Numbered from the stretch's first letter, positions 1 to 8,191 are shown. The stretch: DNA of 31,203 bases from an uncultured Eubacteriales bacterium (GCA_900546515.1 URDG01000031.1:1-31203); one strand, 5' to 3'. Notes: generated by a model from the letters alone, not told the origin. Program-made: numbers and translations.

Positions 1-217
1 GAACGGACTTGCCGGTGCCGTTGGGCAGAACGATGGCGCCGCGGACCTGCTGGTCAGCGTGACGGCCGTCGACACCGAGCTTTACATGCAGCTCGACGGT
101 CTCGTCGAACTTTGCCTTGCTGGCATTGCATACGATGGTGAGAGCCTCCATGGGATCATAGAGGGCCTGCTTGTCAATGAGCTTAGAGCTCTCTTTATAA
201 TTTTTACTTCTGAACAC
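1..217 (-). CDS. rplA: 50S ribosomal protein L1, N-terminal part (runs off the window)
   Basis: Ribosomal protein L1 binds 23S rRNA at the L1 stalk and in many bacteria also represses its own operon. The 72 visible codons begin MFRSKNYKESSKLIDKQ and continue with the FDETVELHVKLGVD and RGAIVLPNGTGKSV stretches typical of L1 N-termini. The start is GTG at 217, chosen because GGAGG lies 8 bases upstream at 226-230 and the protein aligns from there; no ATG fits. It is the last visible gene of rpmG-secE-nusG-rplK-rplA, 127 bases after rplK. The C-terminal two thirds lie outside the window. Confidence 0.95.
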   Translation of the reverse strand, partial: MFRSKNYKESSKLIDKQALYDPMEALTIVCNASKAKFDETVELHVKLGVDGRHADQQVRGAIVLPNGTGKSV

Positions 218-237
218 TTTGTTTTCCTCCTAATAAT

Positions 238-268
238 GTGGTTGAGTCGGATGGATAAATCCTCCCAC
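238..268 (-). promoter_or_regulatory. Candidate L1-binding hairpin in the rplK-rplA intergenic region
   Basis: On the minus strand, GTGG (265-268) pairs with CCAC (238-241) around an inner stem GGAT-TT-ATCC (253-262), leaving an asymmetric internal loop that contains GGAG. It ends just before the rplA ribosome binding site. L1 is known to repress its operon by binding an mRNA copy of its rRNA site, and a GTGGGAG element before rplA fits that. The role here is inferred from position and shape. Confidence 0.5.
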
Positions 269-344
269 GTTAGGCGGCTTGCGCCGCTTGAGTAAGCGCC
301 GGGCAAACCTGCGGTTACATGAAGGAGCGATTTTACTCGCCCGT

Positions 345-770
345 TCAGTCGCCGACGATGACGCCCATGGAGCGGCAGGTACCGGCTATCATGCTCATTG
401 CGGACTCGATGTCGGTGCAGTTGAGGTCGGGCATCTTCTGCTCTGCGATCTTGCGGACATCTTCCTTGCTGATGGTAGCGACCTTGTCTCTCTGGGGAAC
501 ACCGGAAGCGGTCTCGATGCCGCAGGCCTTCTTGATAAGCAGAGCGGCAGGAGGAGTCTTGGTGATAAAGGTGAAGGAACGGTCGGAGTACACGGTGATG
601 ACAACAGGGATCATCATGCCCATGTCGCCCTTGGTGCGCTCGTTGAAGTCCTTGGTGAACTGACCGATGTTAACGCCGTACTGACCCAGTGCCGGGCCGA
701 CGGGGGGAGCCGGAGTTGCCTTGCCGGCAGGAACCTGGAATCTTACGTATCCAACTACTTTCTGTGCCAT
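345..770 (-). CDS. rplK: 50S ribosomal protein L11
   Basis: L11 binds the GTPase-associated region of 23S rRNA. The 141 residues match the usual length. The N-terminal domain shows VRFQVPAGKATPAPPVGPALG and the C-terminal rRNA-binding domain shows FTFITKTPPAALLIKKA, ending in SMGVIVGD. The start at 770 has GAGGTG about 7 bases upstream. It lies 19 bases after nusG and 127 bases before rplA, in the standard order, so cotranscription is expected. Nothing unusual is seen. Confidence 0.98.
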   Translation of the reverse strand: MAQKVVGYVRFQVPAGKATPAPPVGPALGQYGVNIGQFTKDFNERTKGDMGMMIPVVITVYSDRSFTFITKTPPAALLIKKACGIETASGVPQRDKVATISKEDVRKIAEQKMPDLNCTDIESAMSMIAGTCRSMGVIVGD

Positions 771-789
771 TTACAGCACCTCTTTCTTA

Positions 790-1314
790 TTATTCTTTGA
801 TTGCTTCGACCTGATCAAGCTCCAGATCGACCGGAGTCTCTCTGCCGAACATTGAAACGACGACGCGAACCCTGTTCTTGTCGGGCTCCAGCTCGTCCAC
901 TATACCAAGGAAGCCGGCCAGCGGTCCGTCATTGACCTTGACCTCGTCGCCCAGGCTGTAGCCCACGACGATCTCCTTGTGTTCGACACCCAGATCGTAA
1001 ATTTCCTGTTCCGTCAGGGGGATGGCCTTGCCGTCCGAGCCTACGAAACCTGTTGCACCGCGGACATTGTGGATCAAATGCCAGCTGTCATCCGTCAAGA
1101 TCATCTTGACGAGCACGTAACCGGGGAAGACCTTGCGCTCGACGTTTTTCTCGCCTGCGTCGGTGATCTCGGTGACGGTCTCCATAGGGATGTTGACCTC
1201 TTTGATCAGGTCTGTCATTTTGCGGTTTTCCGCCGCCTTCATAACTGCGGCGGCCACTGCGTTTTCATAACCCGAGTAGGTATGAACAACGTACCATTTT
1301 GCTTCTTCAGCCAT
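790..1314 (-). CDS. nusG: Transcription termination/antitermination factor NusG
   Basis: NusG binds RNA polymerase and links it to Rho or the ribosome. The 174 residues contain an N-terminal NGN domain starting KWYVVHTYSGYEN, with the core FPGYVLVKM at about 63-71 and VRGATGFVGS at about 84-93. A C-terminal KOW domain follows (GDEVKVNDGPLAGFLGIV, about 122-139). The ATG at 1314 is 6 bases after the secE stop codon, and the ribosome binding site is weak (AAAGA), which suggests translational coupling to secE. Length and gene order are typical. Confidence 0.98.
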   Translation of the reverse strand: MAEEAKWYVVHTYSGYENAVAAAVMKAAENRKMTDLIKEVNIPMETVTEITDAGEKNVERKVFPGYVLVKMILTDDSWHLIHNVRGATGFVGSDGKAIPLTEQEIYDLGVEHKEIVVGYSLGDEVKVNDGPLAGFLGIVDELEPDKNRVRVVVSMFGRETPVDLELDQVEAIKE

Positions 1315-1320
1315 GTCTTT

Positions 1321-1593
1321 TTAACCCGCCAGTGTAAACAGCGCTCTGACAAGCATCTGAGCGAGCTCATCGAAGCCCCAAATAACGATTGCGGAAGCCA
1401 CCATCATTACGACGGAAATGAGCGTGTTGTTGAGAAGGGTCTTGGGCGTGGGCCATATGACCTTTTTCAGCTCGCTTTTCATTTCGCGGAACCATTTGCC
1501 GACTCTCTTGAAGAAGCCGGGCTTGGAATCGTCCTTCTTGACGGCGGTGACAGCTTTGGCAGGAGCAGAATTGTTCTTCTTTTCTTCAGCCAT
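1321..1593 (-). CDS. secE: Preprotein translocase subunit SecE
   Basis: SecE is the small essential subunit of the SecYEG channel in the cytoplasmic membrane. The 90 residues have a charged, Lys-rich N-terminus (about 1-27), the conserved amphipathic helix FKRVGKWFREMKSELKKVIWP (about 27-48) and one membrane segment near the C-terminus (NNTLISVVMMVASAIVIWGF). I start at the ATG at 1593, which has AGGA 9 bases upstream at 1603-1606. A GTG at 1599 would leave only 3 bases of spacing. It lies between rpmG and nusG, as in most Firmicutes. Confidence 0.95.
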   Translation of the reverse strand: MAEEKKNNSAPAKAVTAVKKDDSKPGFFKRVGKWFREMKSELKKVIWPTPKTLLNNTLISVVMMVASAIVIWGFDELAQMLVRALFTLAG

Positions 1594-1614
1594 TTTCACA
1601 CATCCTTTCAGAAC

Positions 1615-1776
1615 TTACTTGGTTTCCACGTGCTTGGTGTGCTTTCTGCAGAAGGGGCAATACTTGTTGCGCTCCAAACGGTCGCTGGTGTTCTTCTTGT
1701 TCTTGACCGTGTTGTAGTTTCTCTGCTTGCATTCTTCGCATCTAAGGGTGATCTTGATCCTTGCGTCTGCAGCCAT
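1615..1776 (-). CDS. rpmG: 50S ribosomal protein L33, zinc-ribbon form
   Basis: L33 is a small protein of the large subunit. The 53 residues contain two CxxC pairs (C13/C16 and C40/C43), so this is the zinc-binding C+ paralogue. The family core KITLRCEECKQRNY is clear. ATG at 1776 is the start because GGAGGTG lies about 9 bases upstream and homologues begin here, although the reading frame is open further upstream. It is the first gene of the operon, about 145 bases after the predicted transcription start. Zinc-type L33 is often paired with a C- copy elsewhere in the genome, which this window cannot show. Confidence 0.97.
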   Translation of the reverse strand: MAADARIKITLRCEECKQRNYNTVKNKKNTSDRLERNKYCPFCRKHTKHVETK

Positions 1777-1811
1777 TCTTTCGGCACCTCCTATTTTATT
1801 TACCCATACGT

Positions 1812-1827
1812 CTCCGGTCACCCGGAG
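1812..1827 (-). other. Hairpin in the rpmG operon leader
   Basis: A perfect 6-bp stem, CTCCGG/CCGGAG, encloses GTGA (a GNRA-type tetraloop on the minus strand). It sits about 35 bases before the rpmG start, inside the leader of roughly 145 bases. No T-run follows, so it is not a terminator. Its role is unknown; it may be a stability or translation element. Apart from this and the two promoters I see nothing else in the 314-base gap at 1777-2090. Confidence 0.4.
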
Positions 1828-1927
1828 CGCCGGGCATTGCCTCCCTGTATTTGACCTCGCGGATCATCTCTGCGCGCAGCAAAAAAAGCGCACAAAAATA
1901 AAACCTCTCGGTCGACAGGTAATACAT

Positions 1928-1956
1928 AATATACCACAGCGTTCCGCGCGCGTCAA
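1928..1956 (-). promoter_or_regulatory. Promoter of the rpmG-secE-nusG-rplK-rplA operon
   Basis: On the minus strand, -35 TTGACG (1951-1956) is followed by 17 bases and -10 TATATT (1928-1933), a near-consensus sigma-A promoter. Transcription would start near 1921. This is the expected strength for a ribosomal operon. Confidence 0.8.
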
Positions 1957-1997
1957 TAACTTTTTCCGAATTTTCCTTGAGAAATCAGGGCTTTTGC

Positions 1998-2026
1998 TTG
2001 CAGAGCGGGCCTCTTGGTGGTATATT
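1998..2026 (+). promoter_or_regulatory. Promoter of folC-ruvX
   Basis: -35 TTGCAG (1998-2003), a 17-base spacer and -10 TATATT (2021-2026) lie about 65 bases before the folC start. The promoter is divergent from that of rpmG. Confidence 0.65.
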
Positions 2027-2090
2027 ACCCTTGCGGTGCCCGAATCGGATGCCGCGCAGGAAAATCATGCATGAATATTGAGGAATCACA

Positions 2091-3356
2091 ATGGATTATA
2101 AAGAAGCACTTGAATATATCGATGGTATGTCATGGTTCGGTTCAAGACCGGGGCTTGAGCGCGTGGGCGAGCTGCTGCACCGGCTCGGCGACCCGCAGAA
2201 GAAGCTGAAATACGTTCACGTCGCGGGGACTAACGGCAAGGGCAGCGTCTCGGCGATGCTGGCCTCGGTCCTCAAAGCCGCCGGATATAAGACCGGCCTT
2301 TTCATATCGCCCTATCTCAGCCGCTTCAACGAGCGGATGCAGATAAACGGGAAGGAGATAGAAAACGACGTCCTTGCGGACATTGTAAGCCGTGTAAAGC
2401 CGGCTGCCGAGAGCATGGACGAGCACCCGACGGAGTTTGAGCTTATGACTGCGGCGGCGCTGCTGTGGTATGCCGAAGAGAAGTGCGGCATAGTCGTGCT
2501 GGAGGTCGGCCTCGGCGGCCGCTTCGATGCGACGAATATAATAGACGCGCCCGAGGCGGCGGTTATCATGAACATCGGCCTTGACCACACGAAGGTGCTC
2601 GGAGATACGGTGGAAAAGATCGCGTTTGAAAAAGCGGGCATAATAAAACCCGGCTGCGACGTCATTCTTTATCAGCAGAGCGAGAGCGTGACGGACGTAG
2701 TGCGCGCACGCTGCGAGGAACAGGGAGCAAGGCTGCATATAGCCGATTTTTCGCAGATCGTCAGCGAATTTGACAGCCTTGACGGTCAGGTGTTCGACTA
2801 TAAGGGCGACGCCTACGCCATCCCGCTGCTCGGCGCGCATCAGCTTAAAAACGCGGCGGTCGCCGTGGAGACCGTGCAGGTGCTGCGCGGCCGCGGCTGG
2901 AAGCTCGAGCAGGACGCCGTGGAGCACGGCCTGTACGCCGTGAGCTGGCCGGCGCGCTTCGAGGTCGTGGCGGATGAGCCGTATTTCGTTGTGGACGGCG
3001 GGCACAACCCGCAGTGCGCGCGGACGGTCGTCGATAATCTCAGAAACTACTTCCCGGACAGGCGGCATGTCCTGCTTGTGGGCGTGCTGGCGGACAAGGA
3101 TTATATGGGACTCACGGAGATACTCAACGAGGCCGCGGACGAGTACGTCTGCGTCACGCCGCAGAGTCCGCGCGCCTTGCCGGCGGAAAAGCTCGCGGAA
3201 TATCTCGGCCGCTTCGGCAAGCCCGTCGCCGCCGCGGACAGCATACGCGACGGGGTGAGCGCCGCGCTCGACGCCGCCGGGAGCGACGGCATGGTGTGCG
3301 CGGTCGGCTCGCTGTATATGGACGGCGAGATACGCGGCTGCTTCGGCCTGAAATAA
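2091..3356 (+). CDS. folC: Folylpolyglutamate synthase / dihydrofolate synthase
   Basis: FolC adds glutamate to folates (and in many bacteria to dihydropteroate) using ATP, in the cytoplasm. The 421 residues match the family's usual length. The Mur-ligase-type P-loop GTNGKGS is at 46-52. It is followed by the folate loop ISPYLSRFNERMQING, the LEVGLGGRFDATN motif and NIGLDHTKVLG. The C-terminal domain carries VDGGHNPQ. The ATG has TGAGGA 6 bases upstream. It is 20 bases upstream of ruvX, so the two are probably cotranscribed. Whether both activities are present cannot be told from the sequence alone. Confidence 0.96.
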   Translation: MDYKEALEYIDGMSWFGSRPGLERVGELLHRLGDPQKKLKYVHVAGTNGKGSVSAMLASVLKAAGYKTGLFISPYLSRFNERMQINGKEIENDVLADIVSRVKPAAESMDEHPTEFELMTAAALLWYAEEKCGIVVLEVGLGGRFDATNIIDAPEAAVIMNIGLDHTKVLGDTVEKIAFEKAGIIKPGCDVILYQQSESVTDVVRARCEEQGARLHIADFSQIVSEFDSLDGQVFDYKGDAYAIPLLGAHQLKNAAVAVETVQVLRGRGWKLEQDAVEHGLYAVSWPARFEVVADEPYFVVDGGHNPQCARTVVDNLRNYFPDRRHVLLVGVLADKDYMGLTEILNEAADEYVCVTPQSPRALPAEKLAEYLGRFGKPVAAADSIRDGVSAALDAAGSDGMVCAVGSLYMDGEIRGCFGLK

Positions 3357-3376
3357 TGCTTTTACGGAGGACAGAT

Positions 3377-3787
3377 ATGCGCATAATGGCTATAGATTAC
3401 GGCGACGCGCGGATCGGACTTGCAGTGTCCGACCCGACGGGGCTCATATGCGGCGAGGCGTGGACAATGGAAGAATGGAACATGGAGCGCGCGGCGCGGC
3501 GCATATGCGAGGAAGCAGAAAAACGCGATGTGGAGCGCTTTGTGCTGGGACTTCCGAAAAATATGGACGGCAGCGAGGGGCCTCGCGCGGAGAAAAGCCG
3601 CGATTTCAAAAGCATGCTCGAAGCCGGCGGCAGTATTCCGGTCACGCTCTGGGACGAGCGGCGCTCGAGCATAGAGGCGCACGCAATACTGCATGCGGCC
3701 GGAAAGCGTGAGCGCGCCCACCGGCGCACGGTCGACGCCGTCGCGGCGAGCCTTATACTTGAGGGATATCTGGACAGCATACGCTGA
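3377..3787 (+). CDS. ruvX: YqgF/RuvX family nuclease (putative pre-16S rRNA processing / Holliday junction resolvase)
   Basis: This family has an RNase H-like fold; members process the 5' end of 16S rRNA and were also proposed as Holliday junction resolvases. The 136 residues show the first acidic motif AIDYGDARIGLAVSD (D7), the central VLGLPKNMDGSEGPRA, LWDERRSS (usually DERxST) and the C-terminal acidic residue in TVDAVAAS (D120). ATG at 3377 has GGAGG 6 bases upstream. It follows folC by 20 bases. The length is normal and no key residue is missing. Confidence 0.93.
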   Translation: MRIMAIDYGDARIGLAVSDPTGLICGEAWTMEEWNMERAARRICEEAEKRDVERFVLGLPKNMDGSEGPRAEKSRDFKSMLEAGGSIPVTLWDERRSSIEAHAILHAAGKRERAHRRTVDAVAASLILEGYLDSIR

Positions 3788-3889
3788 TGCGCGCCGGATA
3801 CCGGATAAAGCCGACAGATCCACAGTAGTGCGCGCCGCGGCGGGCGTGGTATGATCGGAGAACAGATAAACATACAAAGGAGCCTTATT

Positions 3890-5173
3890 ATGAAATACGC
3901 ATTCATAAACGGAAAAATACTGGACGGGACGAAGGACATGCAGGTCCGCGAGGGGCTGAGCATCCTGATCGACGGAGAGCGGATAACGGGCGTCGTGCCT
4001 CACGGCGCGGAGCCTGACGGATACGAGACCGTGGATCTCGGCGGGCGCTATATCATGCCCGGCCTTATCAACATGCATGTGCACCTTGCCGGAAACGGCA
4101 AGCCGCAGAAGAAGCAGCGCGACAACGCTGCGCTGGTAAAGAAAATAATGAGCACCGCGCTCACAAGGGCGGTGGCATACAATATGGTGTGCGGCTTCGC
4201 AAAGGACGAGCTTATGAGCGGCGTCACCACGATACGCACGGTCGGCGGTCTGGGCGATTTTGACACGAGGCTGCGCGATGAGATCGCCTCCGGCAAAAAG
4301 ACCGGCCCCAGGATACTCGCGGCCAACGAGGGCATATCCGTTCCGGGCGGACATATGGCGGGCTCCGTCGCCGTCGCGGCGCACAATGTGGACGAAGCGC
4401 TCTCACTGCTGGACAAGGCCGAGAGCCAGAAGGTGGACATCATAAAGCTGATGATAACCGGCGGCGTGCTCGACGCAAAGGAAAAGGGCGTGCCCGGCGA
4501 GCTGAAAATGCCGCCCGAGATGGTGAAGGCCGTCTGCGACAGGGCGCACGAAGCGGGGTACAAGGTCGCGGCGCACGTAGAGTCCCCTATCGGCGTGCGC
4601 GTCGCGCTGGAAAACGGTGTTGATTCCATAGAGCACGGCGCAAAGCCCGACGACGGGATAATACGTCTTTTCAAGGAGCGCGGCGCGTTCCTGTGCACGA
4701 CGATCTCCCCCGCGCTGCCCTACGCGCTTTTTGACCGCTCCGTGTCCAACGCCTCCGAGGTCGAGCAGTATAACGGCAACGTCGTGTTCGAGGGCGTCAT
4801 CGACTGCGCAAAGGCCGCAATGGAAAACGACATCCCCATCGTGCTCGGCAACGATGTGGGCTGCCCGTGGATAACTCAGTATGATTTCTGGCGCGAGCTT
4901 TATTATTTCCACAAATACGTCGGCGTATCGAATTCGTTCGCGCTGTACACCGCGACGCTGCGCAGCGCAGAGCTTGCCGGCATCGGCGGCGAGACCGGCT
5001 CGATAGCCGAGGGCAAGTGCGCGGATATGATCGTCACGAAGGAAAATCCGCTCTCCGATCTGCGCGCTCTTCGCCATGTGGATATGGTCATGGCCCGCGG
5101 CCGTCTTATCCGCGAGCCGAAGTTCAAGGTGAAGAAGAATGTGGAACGCGAGCTCGATAAATTCATCAACTGA
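3890..5173 (+). CDS. Metal-dependent amidohydrolase (imidazolonepropionase/prolidase-like)
   Basis: A cytoplasmic amidohydrolase-superfamily enzyme of 427 residues without a signal peptide. The metal site is complete: HVH at 63-65, K186 in DIIKLMITGG (probable carboxylated Lys), H229 in AAHVES, H249 in SIEHG and D322 in LGNDVG. A small beta-domain flanks the barrel at both ends (about 1-55 and 365-427). The arrangement matches the group that includes Xaa-Pro dipeptidases acting on N-capped dipeptides, but the substrate cannot be read from sequence. ATG at 3890 has AAAGGAG 7 bases upstream. It stands alone, 102 bases after ruvX; a TATGAT at 3850-3855 could be its -10, but I see no good -35. 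Confidence 0.88.
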   Translation: MKYAFINGKILDGTKDMQVREGLSILIDGERITGVVPHGAEPDGYETVDLGGRYIMPGLINMHVHLAGNGKPQKKQRDNAALVKKIMSTALTRAVAYNMVCGFAKDELMSGVTTIRTVGGLGDFDTRLRDEIASGKKTGPRILAANEGISVPGGHMAGSVAVAAHNVDEALSLLDKAESQKVDIIKLMITGGVLDAKEKGVPGELKMPPEMVKAVCDRAHEAGYKVAAHVESPIGVRVALENGVDSIEHGAKPDDGIIRLFKERGAFLCTTISPALPYALFDRSVSNASEVEQYNGNVVFEGVIDCAKAAMENDIPIVLGNDVGCPWITQYDFWRELYYFHKYVGVSNSFALYTATLRSAELAGIGGETGSIAEGKCADMIVTKENPLSDLRALRHVDMVMARGRLIREPKFKVKKNVERELDKFIN

Positions 5174-5278
5174 GCCGTTATACGCGGCGCAAATTTTCCC
5201 AGAAGCATACCGGCTGCGCCGCCGCAGTCCGCAAAGCCGCATTGCATAAGCGTTTTTTGCGCATAAAAAGGAATAAAT

Positions 5279-5307
5279 TTGACAGACTGATATAATTAAC
5301 CTACTTT
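5279..5307 (+). promoter_or_regulatory. Sigma-A-like promoter(s) upstream of spoIVB
   Basis: TTGACA at 5279-5284, a 17-base spacer and TACTTT at 5302-5307 form one possible promoter. A perfect extended -10 (TGATATAAT, 5288-5296) overlaps it and could act alone. The orthologous B. subtilis gene is driven by forespore sigma factors. I could not find a convincing sigma-F/G site here. Confidence 0.5.
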
Positions 5308-5386
5308 ATTTTCTCCCGAACCGCGCATATTAATTAGGCGGATGTGACGCTTGATGCGAAAAATGCGCGGGAGGGAGAAATTTTTT

Positions 5387-6379
5387 ATGAAGAAATCAAT
5401 AGCGGCGGCGCTCTTCAGCCTGCTTGTATGCTCCGTCCTTACAACGCCCGTGTGGGCGCAGGAGCTCGTGGTAGGCGGACAGGCCGTCGGAATACAGGTG
5501 GGAACGGACGGCGTGCTCGTGGCAGGACTTACACAGGTCGAGACCGGGGACGGCAGCAAGAGCCCGGCTTCGGCCGCGGGAATAAAGAAGGGCGATCTGA
5601 TAACCGAAATAAACGGCACGCAGGTGCAGAAGGCGGCTGAGCTGATAGAGCAGGTCGGCGCTCTTGGCGGAAAGCCGGCGGAGCTGACGGTGCAGCGCGA
5701 CAGCAAAACGCTGCGCGTCACGGTGCAGCCCATCGAATCTGCGGAGGGGCAGTGGATGATGGGCATGTGGCTGCGCGACGGCATATCCGGCATCGGCACG
5801 GTGACGTTCTGCGATCCGGCCACCGGCATATACGGAGCGCTGGGCCACAGCATAAGCGATGCGGACACGGGCAGTCCCATGCAGCTTGGAGAGGGAACGA
5901 TCACCGACGCGGAGATAGTCAGCATCACAAAGGGCGCGTCCGGCGCGCCGGGCGAGCTCAACGGCTGTGCGGATATGGGCAGAGTGCTCGGCAGTGTGGA
6001 CGACAACACGGCGCACGGCATATTCGGCCGGGCCTATGCGGCGCTCGGCTCGCGCACGCTTGAGACCGGCAAAATAGCCACCGGCCCCGCGACCATCGTC
6101 TCCACTATCGGCGGCCGACAGCCGCAGGAGTATAAAATAGAAGTGAACCGCATATACCGCGACGCGGAGGGCGAGCATGTCATGCTCACCGTGACGGACC
6201 CTGAGCTCTGCGCGCGCACGGGCGGCATAGTGCAGGGCATGTCCGGCAGCCCGATCCTGCAAAACGGCAGACTCGTCGGCGCGGTAACGCATGTCTTCGT
6301 CAACGACCCGACGCGCGGCTACGGCGTGAGCATACAGGACATGCTGAACTCCGCCGGGATCGAGGAGAAAGCGGCGTAA
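5387..6379 (+). CDS. spoIVB: SpoIVB sporulation signalling serine protease (S55), with PDZ domain
   Basis: SpoIVB is secreted from the forespore into the intermembrane space, where it triggers pro-sigma-K processing. The 330 residues show an N-terminal signal/anchor (MKKSIAAALFSLLVCSVL, ending VWA at 24), a PDZ domain (about 28-115, with IKKGDLITEINGTQV) and the S55 peptidase domain. The triad is complete: H154 in GALGHSI, D271 in VTDPEL and S286 in VQGMSGSPI. The H/D/S spacing is close to the B. subtilis enzyme, but the protein is roughly 100 residues shorter, mostly missing the N-terminal region. ATG at 5387 is chosen for GGAGGGAG upstream and the signal peptide. The usual neighbours recN and spo0A are not here. 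Confidence 0.95.
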   Translation: MKKSIAAALFSLLVCSVLTTPVWAQELVVGGQAVGIQVGTDGVLVAGLTQVETGDGSKSPASAAGIKKGDLITEINGTQVQKAAELIEQVGALGGKPAELTVQRDSKTLRVTVQPIESAEGQWMMGMWLRDGISGIGTVTFCDPATGIYGALGHSISDADTGSPMQLGEGTITDAEIVSITKGASGAPGELNGCADMGRVLGSVDDNTAHGIFGRAYAALGSRTLETGKIATGPATIVSTIGGRQPQEYKIEVNRIYRDAEGEHVMLTVTDPELCARTGGIVQGMSGSPILQNGRLVGAVTHVFVNDPTRGYGVSIQDMLNSAGIEEKAA

Positions 6380-6384
6380 AGCAT

Positions 6385-6428
6385 AATATTCAGGCGGCAA
6401 ACCACGGAGGGCTCACCGCCTGAATATT
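6385..6428 (+). terminator. Hairpin after spoIVB, possible weak terminator
   Basis: A perfect 13-bp inverted repeat, AATATTCAGGCGG (6385-6397) and CCGCCTGAATATT (6416-6428), with an 18-base loop, starts 6 bases after the spoIVB stop. It is followed by CTTTATCTTCCCTTTT, a pyrimidine-rich but interrupted T-tract. Confidence 0.6.
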
Positions 6429-6455
6429 CTTTATCTTCCCTTTTCTGCGCGGATT

Positions 6456-6464
6456 TGGTATAAT
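6456..6464 (+). promoter_or_regulatory. Extended -10 promoter of fhs
   Basis: TGGTATAAT (6456-6464) is a perfect extended -10. The -35 position (6436-6441, TTCCCT) is poor, as is common for extended -10 promoters. The fhs start lies 42 bases downstream. Confidence 0.55.
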
Positions 6465-6506
6465 AAAAGCTACTGCTACGGCAGACCGTGCATGAGGGGG
6501 AATTGA

Positions 6507-8174
6507 ATGAAGTCTGATATTGAAATAGCACAGGAATGTAAGCTGCGGCCCATCGGGGAGATAGCCGCGCTGGCGGGTATTCCCGATGAATATATAGAGC
6601 AGTACGGGCGCTATAAGGCAAAGGTGGAGCTTGATCTGCTGGCCGGACCGCGCCGCCGCGGCGGGAAGCTCATCCTCGTCACGGCGATCACGCCCACCCC
6701 GGCCGGAGAGGGCAAGACCACCACTGCCATCGGCCTTGCAGACGCGCTGCGCCGCATCGGCAAAAACGCCATGATCGCAATGCGCGAGCCGTCGCTCGGC
6801 CCCGTGTTCGGAATAAAGGGCGGCGCGGCCGGGGGCGGCTATGCTCAGGTAGTGCCGATGGAGGATATCAACCTCCACTTTACCGGCGACATACATGCCA
6901 TAGGCGCGGCAAACAATCTGCTGGCCGCAATGCTGGACAATCATATATATCAGGGCAACGAGCTGGACATCGACCCCGCGTCCGTCACATGGAAGCGCTG
7001 CGTCGACATGAACGACCGGCAGCTGCGCAATATAATCGACGGCCTCGGAAAGAGGACGGACGGCGTGGAGCGGAGCGACGGCTTCGACATAACCGTCGCA
7101 ACAGAGACGATGGCCATTTTCTGCCTGGCCTCCTCGCTTGCCGACCTCAAGGCGCGGCTGGCGCGCATCATCGTGGGCAGCACCCGCAGCGGCGCGCCCG
7201 TGACCGCCGCCGATCTCAAAGCTGTCGGCGCTATGGCGGCGCTGCTGAAGGATGCAATAAAGCCCAACCTTGTGCAGACGCTGGAGGGAACGCCGGCCTT
7301 TGTGCACGGCGGACCGTTTGCCAATATCGCGCACGGCTGCAACTCTGTCACTGCCACGCGCATGGCCATGCAGCTTGCGGATTACACAGTCACCGAGGCC
7401 GGCTTCGGCGCCGATCTCGGCGCGGAGAAGTTTCTGGACATAAAGTGCCGCGCGGCGGGGCTGCGCCCGGACGCGGCCGTTATCGTGGCGACTGTGCGCG
7501 CACTGAAGATGCACGGCGGCGCGGACAGGAGCGAGCTTGGACGGGAGGATCTTGCGGCGCTTGAGGCGGGAATGCCGAATCTGCTGCGCCATGTGGACAA
7601 CATAAAGAACACCTATGGGCTCAACTGCGTCGTCGCGCTCAACCGCTTCCCGACCGATACGGATGCGGAGCTGGCGCTCGTGGAGGAGAAGTGCCGCGAG
7701 CTGAGCGTCAACGTGCGCCTGTGCGAGGTCTGGGCAAAGGGCGGCGAAGGCGGCGAGGAGCTTGCGCGGGAGGTCGTGCGCCTGTGCGAACTGCCGAACG
7801 ATTTCCGCTTCGCGTATGAGGACGGCGACAGCATCGAAGAAAAGCTGCGCGCCGTGACGCGCAAGGTCTACGGCGGGCGGGACGTCATATTTACGGACGA
7901 GGCGCGCGCCCAGCTTGAAAGGCTCACCGCAATGGGCTTTTCCGGCCTCCCGGTGTGCATCGCCAAAACGCAGTACAGCTTCTCCGACGACAAAACGAAG
8001 CTCGGCGCGCCCGTTGATTTCGACATTACGGTGCGTTCGCTCAGAGTTTCCGCCGGTGCGGGCTTCATCGTCGCGCTGACCGGGGATATACTCACAATGC
8101 CGGGGCTGCCGAAAAGGCCTGCCGCCGAGGGTATAGACGTCGACGAAAACGGAAAAATATCGGGACTATTCTAA
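6507..8174 (+). CDS. fhs: Formate-tetrahydrofolate ligase
   Basis: This cytoplasmic enzyme makes 10-formyl-tetrahydrofolate from formate, THF and ATP, feeding purine synthesis, initiator tRNA formylation and, in acetogens, the methyl branch of the Wood-Ljungdahl pathway. The 555 residues match the family. The nucleotide loop TPTPAGEGKTTT is at 62-73, followed by LGPVFGIKGGAAGGGYAQV and the ATETMAIFCLA region. The C-terminus carries AGAGFIVALTGDILTMPGLP. ATG at 6507 has GAGGGGG upstream. No other Wood-Ljungdahl gene is in the window, so a one-carbon anabolic role is the safer reading. Confidence 0.97.
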   Translation: MKSDIEIAQECKLRPIGEIAALAGIPDEYIEQYGRYKAKVELDLLAGPRRRGGKLILVTAITPTPAGEGKTTTAIGLADALRRIGKNAMIAMREPSLGPVFGIKGGAAGGGYAQVVPMEDINLHFTGDIHAIGAANNLLAAMLDNHIYQGNELDIDPASVTWKRCVDMNDRQLRNIIDGLGKRTDGVERSDGFDITVATETMAIFCLASSLADLKARLARIIVGSTRSGAPVTAADLKAVGAMAALLKDAIKPNLVQTLEGTPAFVHGGPFANIAHGCNSVTATRMAMQLADYTVTEAGFGADLGAEKFLDIKCRAAGLRPDAAVIVATVRALKMHGGADRSELGREDLAALEAGMPNLLRHVDNIKNTYGLNCVVALNRFPTDTDAELALVEEKCRELSVNVRLCEVWAKGGEGGEELAREVVRLCELPNDFRFAYEDGDSIEEKLRAVTRKVYGGRDVIFTDEARAQLERLTAMGFSGLPVCIAKTQYSFSDDKTKLGAPVDFDITVRSLRVSAGAGFIVALTGDILTMPGLPKRPAAEGIDVDENGKISGLF

Positions 8175-8191
8175 TCTTTTTTAATAAAGTA

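Noticed and set aside
2142..3068. Long minus-strand open frame opposite folC
   Set aside because: It is a shadow in GC-rich coding sequence; folC has all family motifs and this frame has no ribosome binding site or recognisable domain.
5243..5332. Sigma-F/G-type promoter for spoIVB (TGCATA at 5243, CATAAAA at 5262, CATATTA at 5326)
   Set aside because: Each box resembles a forespore element, but no pair has the required spacing of 17-18 bases.
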